A stretch of DNA of 64,000 nucleotides from JAIVJZ01 sp036386515 (GTDB taxonomy: Bacteria > Acidobacteriota > Blastocatellia > Pyrinomonadales > Pyrinomonadaceae): positions 10,307 through 74,306 of the forward strand of contig DASVVO010000013.1 in assembly GCA_036386515.1 (NCBI GenBank). Direction: 5' to 3'. Each line of letters opens with the position of its first letter. Positions within the stretch are counted from its first letter, which is position 1. Below the pieces are notes generated by a model. The model was given only the letters and a program-made list of their open reading frames with translations. It searched no databases and was not told the DNA's origin. This document shows, piece after piece, positions 1 to 7,946 of the stretch. The position numbers and the translations under genes were made by a program.

Positions 1-2
1 CC

Positions 3-848
3 GCCTATCCGTCGCTCGCGCTCGGCACCACCGAGGCGACGCCGCTTGAGATCGCTTCCGCTTATACCGCGTTCGTGAACGGCGGCACGCGCACGCGCGT
101 CTCGGCCGTGACGCGCGCCGTTGACGGCGGGGGCGTGAAACTCTTTGAAGAGTTTCTCCCTTCGACCACCCGGGTCGTCCAGCCTGCGACGGCTTACATG
201 ATCACGGACATGCTCACGAACGTCGTCGCCGCGGGCACGGCGCGCGCGGCGCGCGGGATGTTGAAACTCTCGGCGGTCGCGGGCAAGACGGGCACGTCGC
301 GCGACGGTTGGTTCGTCGGCTACACGCCTAACCTCGTCTGCGTCGTCTGGATCGGCTTCGACGACAATCGCCAACTCGGTCTCACGGGCGCGGACAGCGC
401 GCTGCCCGTCTGGACGGAGTTTGTGCGCGGCGCGCTCGAACTGCGCCCCGAACTGGGCGGCGTGGCCTTTCTGCGCCCGGCGGGCGTCGTCTCCGTCGAG
501 ATCGATCCCGCGACGGGACAACTCGCCTCGCCCTCCTGCCCCGAGCGCGAACGCATCGCCGTCACACACGCGCTCGCCCCCACCACCGAGTGCCTCTTGC
601 ACCGCCCCATCCTTCCCTCTCTCGCCGACGCACAGCCGCTCGCGCCTCAATCGACGCTCGTCGTCGCCGACGATGCGACGCACGCCGCGGCCTCGTCGCG
701 GACGCGCGTATCGCACGAAAACTCCGCGCCCGTCGTGCTCCCCGCGCCTTCGATTCAAACCACGCGAATCGAGCAAAGCCGCAGCGGCCGCGCGCGGCTC
801 ACAAACGATCCGCAGATCGTCGTCGTCGGCCGAGCCGCGCAACGCTGA
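3..848 (+). CDS. Penicillin-binding protein 1A family, C-terminal transpeptidase part (5' truncated by window)
   Basis: The reading frame is open from base 3 and ends with TGA at 846-848, so only the last 281 codons are present. The visible part is the end of the penicillin-binding transpeptidase domain. It has the block 'LEIASAYTAFVNGG', the KTG box as 'AGKTGTSRDGWFVGYTP' and 'VWIGFDD', the pattern of class A (bifunctional glycosyltransferase/transpeptidase) PBPs that polymerise and cross-link peptidoglycan in the periplasm. The SxxK and SxN motifs lie outside the window. The tail after about residue 180 is low-complexity, rich in Ala, Arg and Ser, and carries no recognised domain. It is convergent with acpS. 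Confidence 0.93.
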   Translation, partial: AYPSLALGTTEATPLEIASAYTAFVNGGTRTRVSAVTRAVDGGGVKLFEEFLPSTTRVVQPATAYMITDMLTNVVAAGTARAARGMLKLSAVAGKTGTSRDGWFVGYTPNLVCVVWIGFDDNRQLGLTGADSALPVWTEFVRGALELRPELGGVAFLRPAGVVSVEIDPATGQLASPSCPERERIAVTHALAPTTECLLHRPILPSLADAQPLAPQSTLVVADDATHAAASSRTRVSHENSAPVVLPAPSIQTTRIEQSRSGRARLTNDPQIVVVGRAAQR

Positions 849-955
849 TTGGCGGAGGCTCGTCGCGTCCTGCGCGGCTTGGTACACATCTTCATCCGCT
901 AGATGTGATTAAAACCTGCCGCCGCTTTCGCGGCTTTAACTTGTCGTCGGCCGGG

Positions 956-1366
956 TTACAATTCAGGGGTCGCCGGTTCGTCAACGTCGCGGCGTTCGAG
1001 CAAGACCTGAGCGATGGCGTGTTCGGTGGTGTGGGAGATGGAGAGGTGCGCGTTGGTTGCGCCGGAGCGTGCGAGGAGTTCGCGCGCGAGATGGTGGAAG
1101 ACGACGGAGGGCGCGCCCGCCGCGTTCGAGACGACTTCGATGTCCTGCCACGCGAGACCGCCGCTCCAGCCCGTGCCGAGAGCCTTCAGCGCGGCCTCCT
1201 TGGCGGCGAAGCGCGCGGCGTAGTGCTGCGGCGCGACGACGCCGCGCCGCTCGCAGTAGTCGCGCTCGCCGGGGGTGAAGACGCGTTCGGCGAAACGCGG
1301 CGTGCGGCGCAACACTTGCCGCACGCGCGCCACTTCGATGATGTCTATGCCGATTGAGATGATCAC
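956..1366 (-). CDS. acpS: Holo-[acyl-carrier-protein] synthase
   Basis: 136 aa, the usual AcpS length. The enzyme moves 4'-phosphopantetheine from CoA to a serine of apo-ACP for fatty acid synthesis in the cytoplasm. The N-terminus 'IISIGIDIIEVARV' contains the Mg-binding Asp, and 'RFAAKEAALKALGTG' is the second signature with the conserved Glu. 'LSISHTTEHAIAQVLL' is the C-terminal strand motif. A GTG at 1366 places the protein start exactly where the family begins; the longer open frame upstream is only antisense to pgeF. The start almost touches the divergent pgeF start, so each promoter must lie inside the neighbour's coding sequence or the genes are read from further away. Confidence 0.93.
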   Translation of the reverse strand: MIISIGIDIIEVARVRQVLRRTPRFAERVFTPGERDYCERRGVVAPQHYAARFAAKEAALKALGTGWSGGLAWQDIEVVSNAAGAPSVVFHHLARELLARSGATNAHLSISHTTEHAIAQVLLERRDVDEPATPEL

Positions 1367-1367
1367 G

Positions 1368-2204
1368 ATGGATTCCGAACTTCTCGCGCGCGCCGGATTC
1401 CACTGGCGCGTCGAGGGCGACGTGCGGGCGTTGGTTTGCGCGCCGTTGGAAGCGGATGGCTTCGTCAACGGTTTCTCGACGCGCACCGGAGGTTGCAGCC
1501 CGTTCCCGCAGGACGCGCTCAATCTCGCGGGCTTCAACGAAGACGACGCGGCCAACATCCACGAAAACCGCCGCCGCTTCCTCAAACTCTTTCGCGGCCA
1601 CTGGCGGCTCGCAACCTGCTGGCAAGTTCACGGGGCTGACGTGCGCCTCCCCGGCGGCGAGACGGAGGACGCGCTCGACACCAACGAGGAACGCTGCGAC
1701 GCGCTCGCCACCGATGCCCCGCACATCCTCCTCGGCGTCCAGACCGCCGATTGCGTGCCCATCCTCCTGGGCGACGCTCGCCACGGGGCTTGCGCTGCCG
1801 TCCACGCGGGCTGGCGCGGCACGGCGGCCGAAATCGTCTCCGCCGCGCTCGCGCGTATGCGCGCCGCCTACGGCACGCGCGCCGAAGACGTGTGTGCCGC
1901 GCTCGGCCCTGCCGCTCTCGGTTGCTGCTATGAGGTCGGGAGCGACGTGAGCGAAACTTTCCGCGCGCGATTCGCCTACGCCGACGAACTTCTCACGCCC
2001 ACGCGCGCGGGACACGCGCGCATTGATCTGCATCAAGCCAATCGCCGCCAACTCACCGGCGCGGGCGTCGCTCCATCGCGCATTCACGCCGCGCCCTACT
2101 GCACCATCTGCCGCGACGACCTCTTCTTCTCCTACCGCCGCGACAAAAAACTCCACGGCCGCACCGGACGGCTGCTCGCGGTCGTCGGAAAGGTCAAAGA
2201 TTGA
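1368..2204 (+). CDS. pgeF: Peptidoglycan editing factor / multicopper polyphenol-oxidase domain protein (YfiH family)
   Basis: 278 aa. The family contains the laccase-domain fold with a His-Cys-His metal site, visible here as 'WQVHGADV', 'QTADCVPILL' and 'AVHAGWRGTA'; the C-terminal 'YCTICRDDLFFSYRRD' is also typical. Members are described as purine-nucleoside phosphorylase/adenosine deaminase-like enzymes, and as factors that keep L-Ser out of peptidoglycan stems. Start chosen at ATG 1368; an in-frame ATG at 1359 would overlap the divergent acpS start by 8 bases. No strong ribosome binding site is visible for either. Confidence 0.9.
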   Translation: MDSELLARAGFHWRVEGDVRALVCAPLEADGFVNGFSTRTGGCSPFPQDALNLAGFNEDDAANIHENRRRFLKLFRGHWRLATCWQVHGADVRLPGGETEDALDTNEERCDALATDAPHILLGVQTADCVPILLGDARHGACAAVHAGWRGTAAEIVSAALARMRAAYGTRAEDVCAALGPAALGCCYEVGSDVSETFRARFAYADELLTPTRAGHARIDLHQANRRQLTGAGVAPSRIHAAPYCTICRDDLFFSYRRDKKLHGRTGRLLAVVGKVKD

Positions 2205-2212
2205 CTCATCGG

Positions 2213-2245
2213 TTCATTGATTCAATGAAGAAATGAACCAATGAA
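2213..2245. repeat. Short-unit inverted repeat between pgeF and the DsbD-N gene
   Basis: The 52-base gap between the convergent gene ends consists almost entirely of TTCATTGA/AATGAATC-type units. The arm TTCATTGATTCA (2213-2224) faces TGAACCAATGAA (2234-2245) with one mismatch in 12. It may serve as a two-way terminator. It belongs to the same style of short-unit intergenic repeat seen at 19.9, 20.4, 48.0 and 51.0 kb. Confidence 0.55.
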
Positions 2246-2256
2246 TCAATTCTTCT

Positions 2257-2850
2257 TCATCTTCTGCCGAAGTATTGCGTGTTGATACGCCTGACGGATT
2301 CGTTCGCGCCGACGACGTTGATGCCGAGTTTGACTTCGCGCGTGGTCGGGGGGAAACACACTTCGTCGTTGCAGCTTTGGTAGGTCACTTTGGCGCGCAG
2401 TTCCGTCAAGCCCGTCTGGTAGTTGGCGGGGACGATGACGTTGAAGCGCATCACGGCGCGGCCTTCATAGAGCGAGAGAGCGTCTTTCGAGAAACTGAGA
2501 CGACGCACGACGGCGCGCGGGTAAGCGACCGCGCTGACGCGCAAGCCCCTCGGCGCGTCCACCTTCACCACGGTCGGGATGGAGAATTTGGCGGCCTTGT
2601 TCGCGTTGACGTGGAAGCCGCGCGGGATGTCGAGCACGACGGCCGCCTGCACGCTGCGGCCGCGCTGCGCTTTGTCGGCGGCGAAGAATCCATTGACGCC
2701 GATGTTGCCCTGCACCAGGGGCGCGGCGACGTTAGTTGACGCCGCCGCCGAGGCGCGATGCGACGCCGCCGCAGTAGCAACGACGGCGGCGAGCAGCGAA
2801 GCGGCAATGAGCAACGGAGTGAGGCGCGTGGTGAATATTTGTCTGGGCAT
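2257..2850 (-). CDS. Secreted protein with DsbD N-terminal-like domain
   Basis: 197 aa with an N-terminal signal sequence (hydrophobic run around residues 12-28, then Ala-rich cleavage region). Residues about 50-180 look like the immunoglobulin-like alpha domain of the thiol:disulfide interchange protein DsbD. The key piece is 'YQSCNDEVCFPPTTREV', which matches the DsbD pattern with a conserved Cys pair. No membrane or thioredoxin domain follows, so this is a stand-alone periplasmic domain. Such proteins probably pass electrons to, or receive them from, a separate CcdA/DsbD partner not encoded here. The function is inferred from the domain only. Confidence 0.8.
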   Translation of the reverse strand: MPRQIFTTRLTPLLIAASLLAAVVATAAASHRASAAASTNVAAPLVQGNIGVNGFFAADKAQRGRSVQAAVVLDIPRGFHVNANKAAKFSIPTVVKVDAPRGLRVSAVAYPRAVVRRLSFSKDALSLYEGRAVMRFNVIVPANYQTGLTELRAKVTYQSCNDEVCFPPTTREVKLGINVVGANESVRRINTQYFGRR

Positions 2851-2889
2851 TTCGGTTATCAGTGATGTTCGGTTGAAGTCTTTGGCCGA

Positions 2890-3990
2890 CTAGCCGATTA
2901 GTTGATGCAGGGTCTGCGGGTTGAGGTTGTTTACGGGGCGGCGGGCGGCGAGTTGGCCGCAGGCGGCATAGATGTCGCGCCCGCGCGGGCGGCGCACGTA
3001 GGCGCGCACGCCTTTCGCTTCGAGGATGCGCTGGAAACGTTCCACCTGCTCAAAGGGCGTCGGGCGATAGGGCAGCGGGTCGGCCGGGTTGTGCGGGATC
3101 AAGTTGACCTTCGCGCGCAGTTGGTGCCGGTTGAGCAAATTCGCCAACTGGCGGGCGTGCTCGTCCGAATCGTTCACGCCGTCGAGCATGACGTACTCGA
3201 ACGTGAAACGCTCGCCCGGCTTCAAAGACGACTCGAACTCCTTGCAGGCCGCGAGCAACGCTTCGAGCGGCCACTTCTTGTTGATCGGCATCAGCACGTC
3301 TCGCTGTTCGTCGGTCGGGGCGGCGAGCGAGATGGCGAGGTGCGGGCGGTCGGGCACGCGCGCGAGTTCGCGGATGCGCGGGACGACGCCCGCCGTCGAG
3401 ACGGTGACGCGGTTCGGCACGATGTGGAGACCGGCCGGGTCGGCCATGATCCGCAAGGCTTTCATCAGCGAATCGAAGGCGAGGAAAGGTTCGCCCGCGC
3501 CCATCGCGACGAGGTTCGTGCCGCGCGGGGTCTGCGTGCCCGCGCCGTAAGCGTCGTTCAAGGCGATCACGATCTGCTCGACGATCTCGCCCGCCGTGAG
3601 CGTGCGCAGGAGTCCGAGTTTCGCCGTCAGACAGAAATCACACTGCAAGGGGCAGCCCGACTGCGACGAGAAGCAGATGGTGTCGCGCCGCGCTTCCGGG
3701 ATGAACACGGTTTCGACGGGAAAGTTATCGTGCGTCTTCAACAGGTAACGCCGCGTGCCGTCTTCCGAGAGGTAGCGCGACTCGACGGTCAGGGTCGAAG
3801 CGGTGGCGCGCGCGGCGAGCGTCGCGCGGAAATTCTTCGGCAAGTCCGTCATCTCCTCGAAGGAACGCAGACGCCGTTTGAACAGCGCGCCGAACAACTG
3901 TCGGCCGCGATAAGCAGGCTCGCCGAAAGATTCGACCAACGCCGACAACTCCGCCGCGTCCAACCCCGTGAGATGCGTTGCTTGATTCAT
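2890..3990 (-). CDS. rlmN: Dual-specificity 23S rRNA/tRNA adenine-C2 methyltransferase (radical SAM)
   Basis: 366 aa, normal for RlmN. It methylates C2 of A2503 in 23S rRNA and of A37 in some tRNAs, using SAM both as radical source and methyl donor. The cluster motif is 'SSQSGCPLQCDFCLTAKLG' (CxxxCxxC). Other family blocks are 'GAGEPFLAFDSL', 'HLAISLAAPTDEQRD', 'EYVMLDGVND', 'VNLIPHNP' and the C-terminal catalytic Cys in 'AACGQLA'. ATG at 3990 is preferred over a GTG nine bases upstream. The motif usually read GMGEP is GAGEP here, a mild change. Confidence 0.95.
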   Translation of the reverse strand: MNQATHLTGLDAAELSALVESFGEPAYRGRQLFGALFKRRLRSFEEMTDLPKNFRATLAARATASTLTVESRYLSEDGTRRYLLKTHDNFPVETVFIPEARRDTICFSSQSGCPLQCDFCLTAKLGLLRTLTAGEIVEQIVIALNDAYGAGTQTPRGTNLVAMGAGEPFLAFDSLMKALRIMADPAGLHIVPNRVTVSTAGVVPRIRELARVPDRPHLAISLAAPTDEQRDVLMPINKKWPLEALLAACKEFESSLKPGERFTFEYVMLDGVNDSDEHARQLANLLNRHQLRAKVNLIPHNPADPLPYRPTPFEQVERFQRILEAKGVRAYVRRPRGRDIYAACGQLAARRPVNNLNPQTLHQLIG

Positions 3991-4125
3991 TGCCCGCACA
4001 TTTTAACATTGCGCCGCGCCCAAGTCACAGTTGGGGTTCGCCCGCCCGCGTGGCCGGATCGAGGGTATAATGCGGCGCGCTCGCGGGCGCGGCGAAATAA
4101 ATGCGTCGCTCTTTCGCCGTCGCTG

Positions 4126-4131
4126 TATAAT
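4126..4131 (+). promoter_or_regulatory. Candidate -10 box upstream of acetyltransferase gene
   Basis: A perfect TATAAT at 4126-4131 lies 31 bases before the ATG at 4163. A second TATAAT is at 4066-4071. Neither has a convincing -35 hexamer at 16-18 bases, so the call rests on the -10 alone, which is notable in such GC-rich DNA. Confidence 0.3.
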
Positions 4132-4162
4132 CGGCCGCCGCGCGCACGCGAGCGTAACTTCC

Positions 4163-4672
4163 ATGAACGTCCTCGAAACAGAGCGATTGAATCTTCGTCA
4201 ATTGAACGCGGGCGATGCCGCGTTCATGCTCGAACTGCTGAACGAGCCGTCGTTCCTACGCAACATCGGCGACCGGGGCGTGAGAACTATCGAAGAGGCG
4301 ACCCGGTATATTTTGCGGGGGGCGGTTGAGAGCTACGCCCGCCACGGGTTCGGCTTCTGGATGGTCGAGTTGAAGGACGCGGGGACGCCAGCCGGAATCT
4401 GCGGGCTGGTGAAGCGAGACGCTTTGCCCGACGTGGACATCGGCTACGCGTTCCTGCCGCGCTTCTGGTCGCGGGGCTACGCCCACGAAGCGGCCGCCGC
4501 CGTGATGGTTTACGCGCGCGGCACGCTCGGCCTGAAACGCGTGCTGGCGATTGTAAACCCGGATAACGCCGGTTCGATCAGGGTGCTGGAAAAGCTCGGC
4601 CTGAAATTCGACCGGCTCGTCAGGTTGTCCGACGACGAGCCGGAGATCATGTTGTTCGCCTCGGATGCTTAA
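4163..4672 (+). CDS. GNAT family N-acetyltransferase (RimJ/RimL type)
   Basis: 169 aa. The start 'VLETERLNLRQLNAGDAA' is the classic opening of the RimJ/RimL-like acetyltransferase group. The acetyl-CoA site region reads 'DIGYAFLPRFWSRGYAHEA', followed by 'VLAIVNPDNAGSIRVLEKLG', the usual V/A motif order. The substrate is unknown; relatives acetylate ribosomal proteins or small amines. The ATG at 4163 was chosen because the family begins there; a longer frame upstream lacks similarity. It is followed after 57 bases by a second GNAT gene, so the two may be co-transcribed. Confidence 0.88.
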   Translation: MNVLETERLNLRQLNAGDAAFMLELLNEPSFLRNIGDRGVRTIEEATRYILRGAVESYARHGFGFWMVELKDAGTPAGICGLVKRDALPDVDIGYAFLPRFWSRGYAHEAAAAVMVYARGTLGLKRVLAIVNPDNAGSIRVLEKLGLKFDRLVRLSDDEPEIMLFASDA

Positions 4673-4729
4673 CGGGGAAGCCGGGCGCGACGAAGTTGAC
4701 GAGAACGCGGGAGCGAAGAGTCGAAGGTG

Positions 4730-5566
4730 ATGAGCGAGCAAGAGCAGCAGCGGTACATCTTCTCCGATCTGGATTTGGCGCGGCGTCTGGAAAGGACGGA
4801 GGCGCACCTCAACGCGGAGTTCGTGGAGACGCGCGCGCGGCTGTTTCCAGAGAGCGGCGCACGGTGGACGGAGGTAGCGGGCGCATACGCGATGTTCGAC
4901 GGCGCGGCGTCGCCCCTCACGCAGACGTTCGGCCTCGGGTTGTTTGAACCGATCACGAAGGTTGAAATGGACGCCCTCGAAAATTTCTTCCGTGAGCGCG
5001 GCGCGCCCGTGTTTCACGAAGTCAGCCCCATGACCTCCGCCGAGTTGTTGACGTTGCTGGGCGAGCGTGGCTACCGGCCGGTCGAGTTGACGAGCGTGAT
5101 GTATCGCCCGATTGGCGGGGAAGCGAGCGACCTGCCCGCGCCGGGCAACGGACGGATCACCGTGCGCGTGGTTGGAGAAGACGAGCACGAACTGTGGGCG
5201 CGGACGGCGACGCGCGGGTGGAGCGAGTTTGCGGAATACGCGGATCAGATATATGAGTTGTCGGTGGTCAGCGCGAAGCGGGCGGACGCGCACTCGTTTC
5301 TGGCGGAACTCGACGGACGCGCAATCGCCACGGGCGGGATCGGCATTTGCGAAGGGGTGGCCTTGCTGGCGGGGGCGAGCACGATTCCCGAAGGACGCAG
5401 GCAAGGCGCGCAACTCGCCCTGCTCGGCAGCCGCCTGCGCTTCGCCGCCGCCGAGGGTTGCGACATCGCCATGATGTGCGCCCTGCCCGGCAGCGCCTCG
5501 CAACGCAACGCCGAGCGACACGGGTTTCGCATCGCCTACACGCGCATCAAGTGGCGGCTGGCCTGA
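4730..5566 (+). CDS. GNAT family N-acetyltransferase, two-domain
   Basis: 278 aa, longer than a single GNAT domain. The N-terminal half (to about residue 130) is probably a degenerate acetyltransferase domain. The C-terminal half contains the acetyl-CoA-like segment 'STIPEGRRQGAQLALLGSRL' and 'GSASQRNAERHGFRIAYTR', typical of the last strands of the fold. The substrate cannot be predicted. GTG 4727 is immediately followed by ATG 4730, and the ATG is taken as start. The arginine-glycine acetyl-CoA loop reads RRQGAQ, close to the (R/Q)xxG(G/A) consensus. Confidence 0.82.
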   Translation: MSEQEQQRYIFSDLDLARRLERTEAHLNAEFVETRARLFPESGARWTEVAGAYAMFDGAASPLTQTFGLGLFEPITKVEMDALENFFRERGAPVFHEVSPMTSAELLTLLGERGYRPVELTSVMYRPIGGEASDLPAPGNGRITVRVVGEDEHELWARTATRGWSEFAEYADQIYELSVVSAKRADAHSFLAELDGRAIATGGIGICEGVALLAGASTIPEGRRQGAQLALLGSRLRFAAAEGCDIAMMCALPGSASQRNAERHGFRIAYTRIKWRLA

Positions 5567-5658
5567 ACTGCTCATCAAGCAAGGATGAGCGGAGAATTAA
5601 TCTTGCGGTCTGCTGTCATATACATTAGGTTCATTAGTCGTGAAAGGTGGCCTAGAAA

Positions 5659-5892
5659 ATGATTGAGACGGAAATAAATTTGACCGAACAGGAGCGCGGC
5701 GCGCTGCGGAAGATCGCCGAACGGACGGGCAAGTCGCAGGTCGAGCTGGTTCGTGAAGCAGTCGAGCGCCTGATCAGTGAGTTTCAAAGGGGAGATGATC
5801 TGAGCCGGATGCGTCAGGCGCGCGGCATCTGGAAAGATCGGGATGATTTACCAGCGTTGGAAGACCTCAGGCAGGAATGGGATCGAGGCTAA
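5659..5892 (+). CDS. vapB: Ribbon-helix-helix antitoxin of a VapBC module
   Basis: 77 aa. The N-terminal part 'INLTEQERGALRKIAERTGK' followed by 'SQVELVREAVERLISEF' has the strand-helix-helix pattern of CopG/Arc-type DNA-binding antitoxins. The acidic, charged C-terminal tail would bind the toxin. It is preceded by a good ribosome binding site (AAAGGTGG) and lies 18 bases upstream of the PIN-domain toxin gene, as expected for a type II toxin-antitoxin operon that represses itself. Confidence 0.85.
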   Translation: MIETEINLTEQERGALRKIAERTGKSQVELVREAVERLISEFQRGDDLSRMRQARGIWKDRDDLPALEDLRQEWDRG

Positions 5893-5910
5893 GGGAAGCG
5901 AGCAGGTCAC

Positions 5911-6297
5911 ATGACTGGAAGATTGCTGATAGATACCGATGTCCTCATAGACTACTTGCGCGGGCGGGCAGAGGCCGTTTCATATTTAGAGAGTCTCACG
6001 GAGCCGTTGCTTATTTCCGCTATGACCGTGGCCGAGCTTCACGCAGGCGTGCGCGAAGGTGCGGAGCGAATAGCTTTGGAGCAGTTCCTATCTGTCTTCA
6101 ATGTGATCCCTGTTGATTATACGATCGCCGCCAATGGCGGACTCATCAGGCGCGACTATGGGAAAAGCCATGGGGTCGGACTTGCGGATGCCATAATCGC
6201 CTTCACCGCTGAATTTAGTAAAGTCGAGCTGGTAACTTTGAACAAAAAGCACTTTCCTACGTTGTCAAACATAATTACTCCCTACCATAAAGGTTAA
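5911..6297 (+). CDS. vapC: PIN-domain ribonuclease toxin
   Basis: 128 aa, the standard VapC length. The acidic active site of the PIN fold is visible: 'LLIDTDVLIDYLRG' (Asp 8), 'ISAMTVAELHAG' (Glu about 42) and 'GLADAIIAFTAE' (Asp about 93), plus 'LVTLNKKHF' near the end. VapC toxins are Mg-dependent RNases that cut initiator tRNA or other RNAs and are held inactive by VapB. All key residues are present, so the toxin is likely active. The two genes are less GC-rich than the flanking genes, which fits acquisition as a mobile cassette. Confidence 0.9.
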   Translation: MTGRLLIDTDVLIDYLRGRAEAVSYLESLTEPLLISAMTVAELHAGVREGAERIALEQFLSVFNVIPVDYTIAANGGLIRRDYGKSHGVGLADAIIAFTAEFSKVELVTLNKKHFPTLSNIITPYHKG

Positions 6298-6312
6298 TCA
6301 TAAGGTGACGCA

Positions 6313-6972
6313 TTGAGTGAAGAATTGATCTTGAGCGCGGAAGAGGTGCGCGTCGTTGGGGCTTTGATCGAGAAGCAGGTGACGACGCCGGAGTATTACC
6401 CGTTGACGTTGAACGCGCTGAGGCAGGCGTGCAACCAGTTGTCGAACCGCGAGCCGGTGGTGGCGTTCGACGAGCGGACGGTCGTGTGGGCGTTGGAGAG
6501 TTTGCGCGACCGGAAGCTGGTGCGGGTGGTGACGACCGCCGACGGGCGCGTGCCGAAGTACAGGCACGTGCTGGACGAGGCGTTGGGGTTGAAGTCGCCG
6601 GAGATGGCGGTGATGTGCGTGCTGATGCTGCGCGGGGCGCAGACCGTGGGCGAGATACGCACGCGCACGGAGCGGCTCTACCCGTTCTCGGCCTTGTCGT
6701 TCGTCGAGACGACGCTGGAAGATTTGATGATGCGAGACGTGCCGCTCGTGGTGAAGTTGCCGCGCCAGACGGGACGCAAGGAGCCGCGTTACGCGCACCT
6801 GCTCGCGGGCGAAGTGGTGGTGACGACGGAGACGGAGGGCGCGGAGGCCGGGGCGACGACGGAGGCGCGCGGCGAGCGGGTGGCGCGGCTGGAGGAAGAG
6901 TTGAAGGCGGTGCGCGCGGAGTTGGCGGAGTTGCGCGGGCAGTTCGCGGAGTTCAAGAAACAGTTTGAGTGA
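6313..6972 (+). CDS. YceH/DUF480 family protein
   Basis: 219 aa. The sequence 'ALIEKQVTTPEYYPLTLNAL' and 'ACNQLSNREPVV' is the DUF480 (YceH) signature, a pair of winged-helix domains of unknown function. The last 50 residues form a charged coiled coil ('EELKAVRAELAELRGQFAEF'), as in many members. A TTG start at 6313 is supported by a strong ribosome binding site (AAGGTGA, 6302-6308) immediately upstream and by the family N-terminus. It lies 15 bases after vapC. Confidence 0.88.
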   Translation: MSEELILSAEEVRVVGALIEKQVTTPEYYPLTLNALRQACNQLSNREPVVAFDERTVVWALESLRDRKLVRVVTTADGRVPKYRHVLDEALGLKSPEMAVMCVLMLRGAQTVGEIRTRTERLYPFSALSFVETTLEDLMMRDVPLVVKLPRQTGRKEPRYAHLLAGEVVVTTETEGAEAGATTEARGERVARLEEELKAVRAELAELRGQFAEFKKQFE

Positions 6973-7072
6973 ACGCGGCGTGCGTGCCGGTGTAAGCAAG
7001 TTGTGTGTGGTGAAGAAACCTTCGCCACGGAGACCCGGAGGAGCGGGCGCGGAGGAAGATAGGAGATGAGTT

Positions 7073-7429
7073 ATGGATATTGAGTCGTTGCGTCGTTTCT
7101 GCCTGTCGCTGCCGCACGCGACGGAGGGCGTGCAGTGGGATAACGATCTGTTGTTCCGCGTCGGGGGCAAGATGTTCGCGGTGGCGAGTTTGGACGTGAC
7201 GCCGACGCGCGTGTCGTTCAAGTGTACGCCGGAGAAGTTCGCGGAACTCATCGAGCAGGATGGCATCACGCCCGCCGCCTACATGGCGCGCATCCATTGG
7301 GTGACGCTCCACCGGCTCGACGCGCTTGAGGAGGCGGAGACGGAGAGGTTGATCCGCGAGTCTTACGAGATGGTGTGGGCGAAGTTGACGAAGCGGCTGC
7401 GGGCGGAATTGGAGGCGGGCGTAAAGTGA
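7073..7429 (+). CDS. MmcQ/YjbR family protein
   Basis: 118 aa. 'LRRFCLSLPHATEGVQWDND' followed by 'LLFRVGGKMFAV' is the start of the MmcQ/YjbR fold, and 'RIHWVTL' plus 'LIRESYEMVWAKLTKR' are its C-terminal signatures. The fold resembles a CyaY-like DNA-binding domain, but the biochemical role is not established. The stop overlaps the GTG start of the SET-domain gene by four bases (GTGA), so the two are probably translated together. Confidence 0.88.
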   Translation: MDIESLRRFCLSLPHATEGVQWDNDLLFRVGGKMFAVASLDVTPTRVSFKCTPEKFAELIEQDGITPAAYMARIHWVTLHRLDALEEAETERLIRESYEMVWAKLTKRLRAELEAGVK

Positions 7430-7881
7430 GCGCGAGGGCGGAGACGAGACGCATGAGGAAGATCGAAGCGGCCGAGGGGATCGAGGCGCGCAAGTCGAAA
7501 ATCGACGGCACGGGATGCTTCGCCACCGTCGCCTTTCGCAAGGGGCGGAAGATCGCGGAATTGACGGGCGAGCGCGTGTCGCGCGTGGAGGCGGCGCGGC
7601 GGATGCGCGGCAAGGAGCGGCTGCACATCTGCGCGATTGATTCTTACTGGGGCATCGACGGCAGCGCGGGCGGCAACGCCTCGCAGTTCATCAACCACTC
7701 GTGCCAGCCGAACAGCTTCGTGCGCATCATGCACGGCCACATCATCTTCTTCGCCCTGCGCGACATCCGACCCGGCGAAGAGATCACGCTCGATTACGTC
7801 GAGTCCTACCACCCGAACGACAAGCGTTGCGATTGCGGCGCGCCGAACTGTCGCGGGACGATCAACCTCATCAAACGGTAA
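7426..7881 (+). CDS. SET-domain protein (putative protein-lysine methyltransferase)
   Basis: 151 aa from GTG 7426; an ATG at 7453 is the alternative. The SET core is complete: 'SKIDGTGCFATVAFRKG', 'ASQFINHSCQPN' (the NHS motif), 'IRPGEEITLDYVESY' (the ELxxDY-like motif) and a post-SET cysteine cluster 'CDCGAPNCRGTI'. These bind SAM and zinc in eukaryotic-type lysine methyltransferases. Bacterial copies are scattered and substrates are mostly unknown. It is coupled to the upstream MmcQ gene by a four-base overlap. Confidence 0.9.
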   Translation: MSARAETRRMRKIEAAEGIEARKSKIDGTGCFATVAFRKGRKIAELTGERVSRVEAARRMRGKERLHICAIDSYWGIDGSAGGNASQFINHSCQPNSFVRIMHGHIIFFALRDIRPGEEITLDYVESYHPNDKRCDCGAPNCRGTINLIKR

Positions 7882-7902
7882 GCGTCTTGTATGAGCAACT
7901 CA

Positions 7903-7927
7903 TGACCGATTAAATTTTCATCGGTCA
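7903..7927. promoter_or_regulatory. Palindrome upstream of RelA/SpoT-type gene (candidate operator)
   Basis: TGACCGAT (7903-7910) and ATCGGTCA (7920-7927) form a perfect 8-bp inverted repeat with a 9-base AT spacer. It lies 19 bases before the ATG at 7947, between the SET gene and the AT-rich gene. It could be a repressor site or a small hairpin. Confidence 0.45.
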
Positions 7928-7946
7928 ATATTGTAAGAGGTCAATC

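Noticed and set aside
4066..4071. First TATAAT upstream of the acetyltransferase as promoter
   Set aside because: No -35 at a workable distance, and a second TATAAT lies closer to the start; kept only the second as weak.
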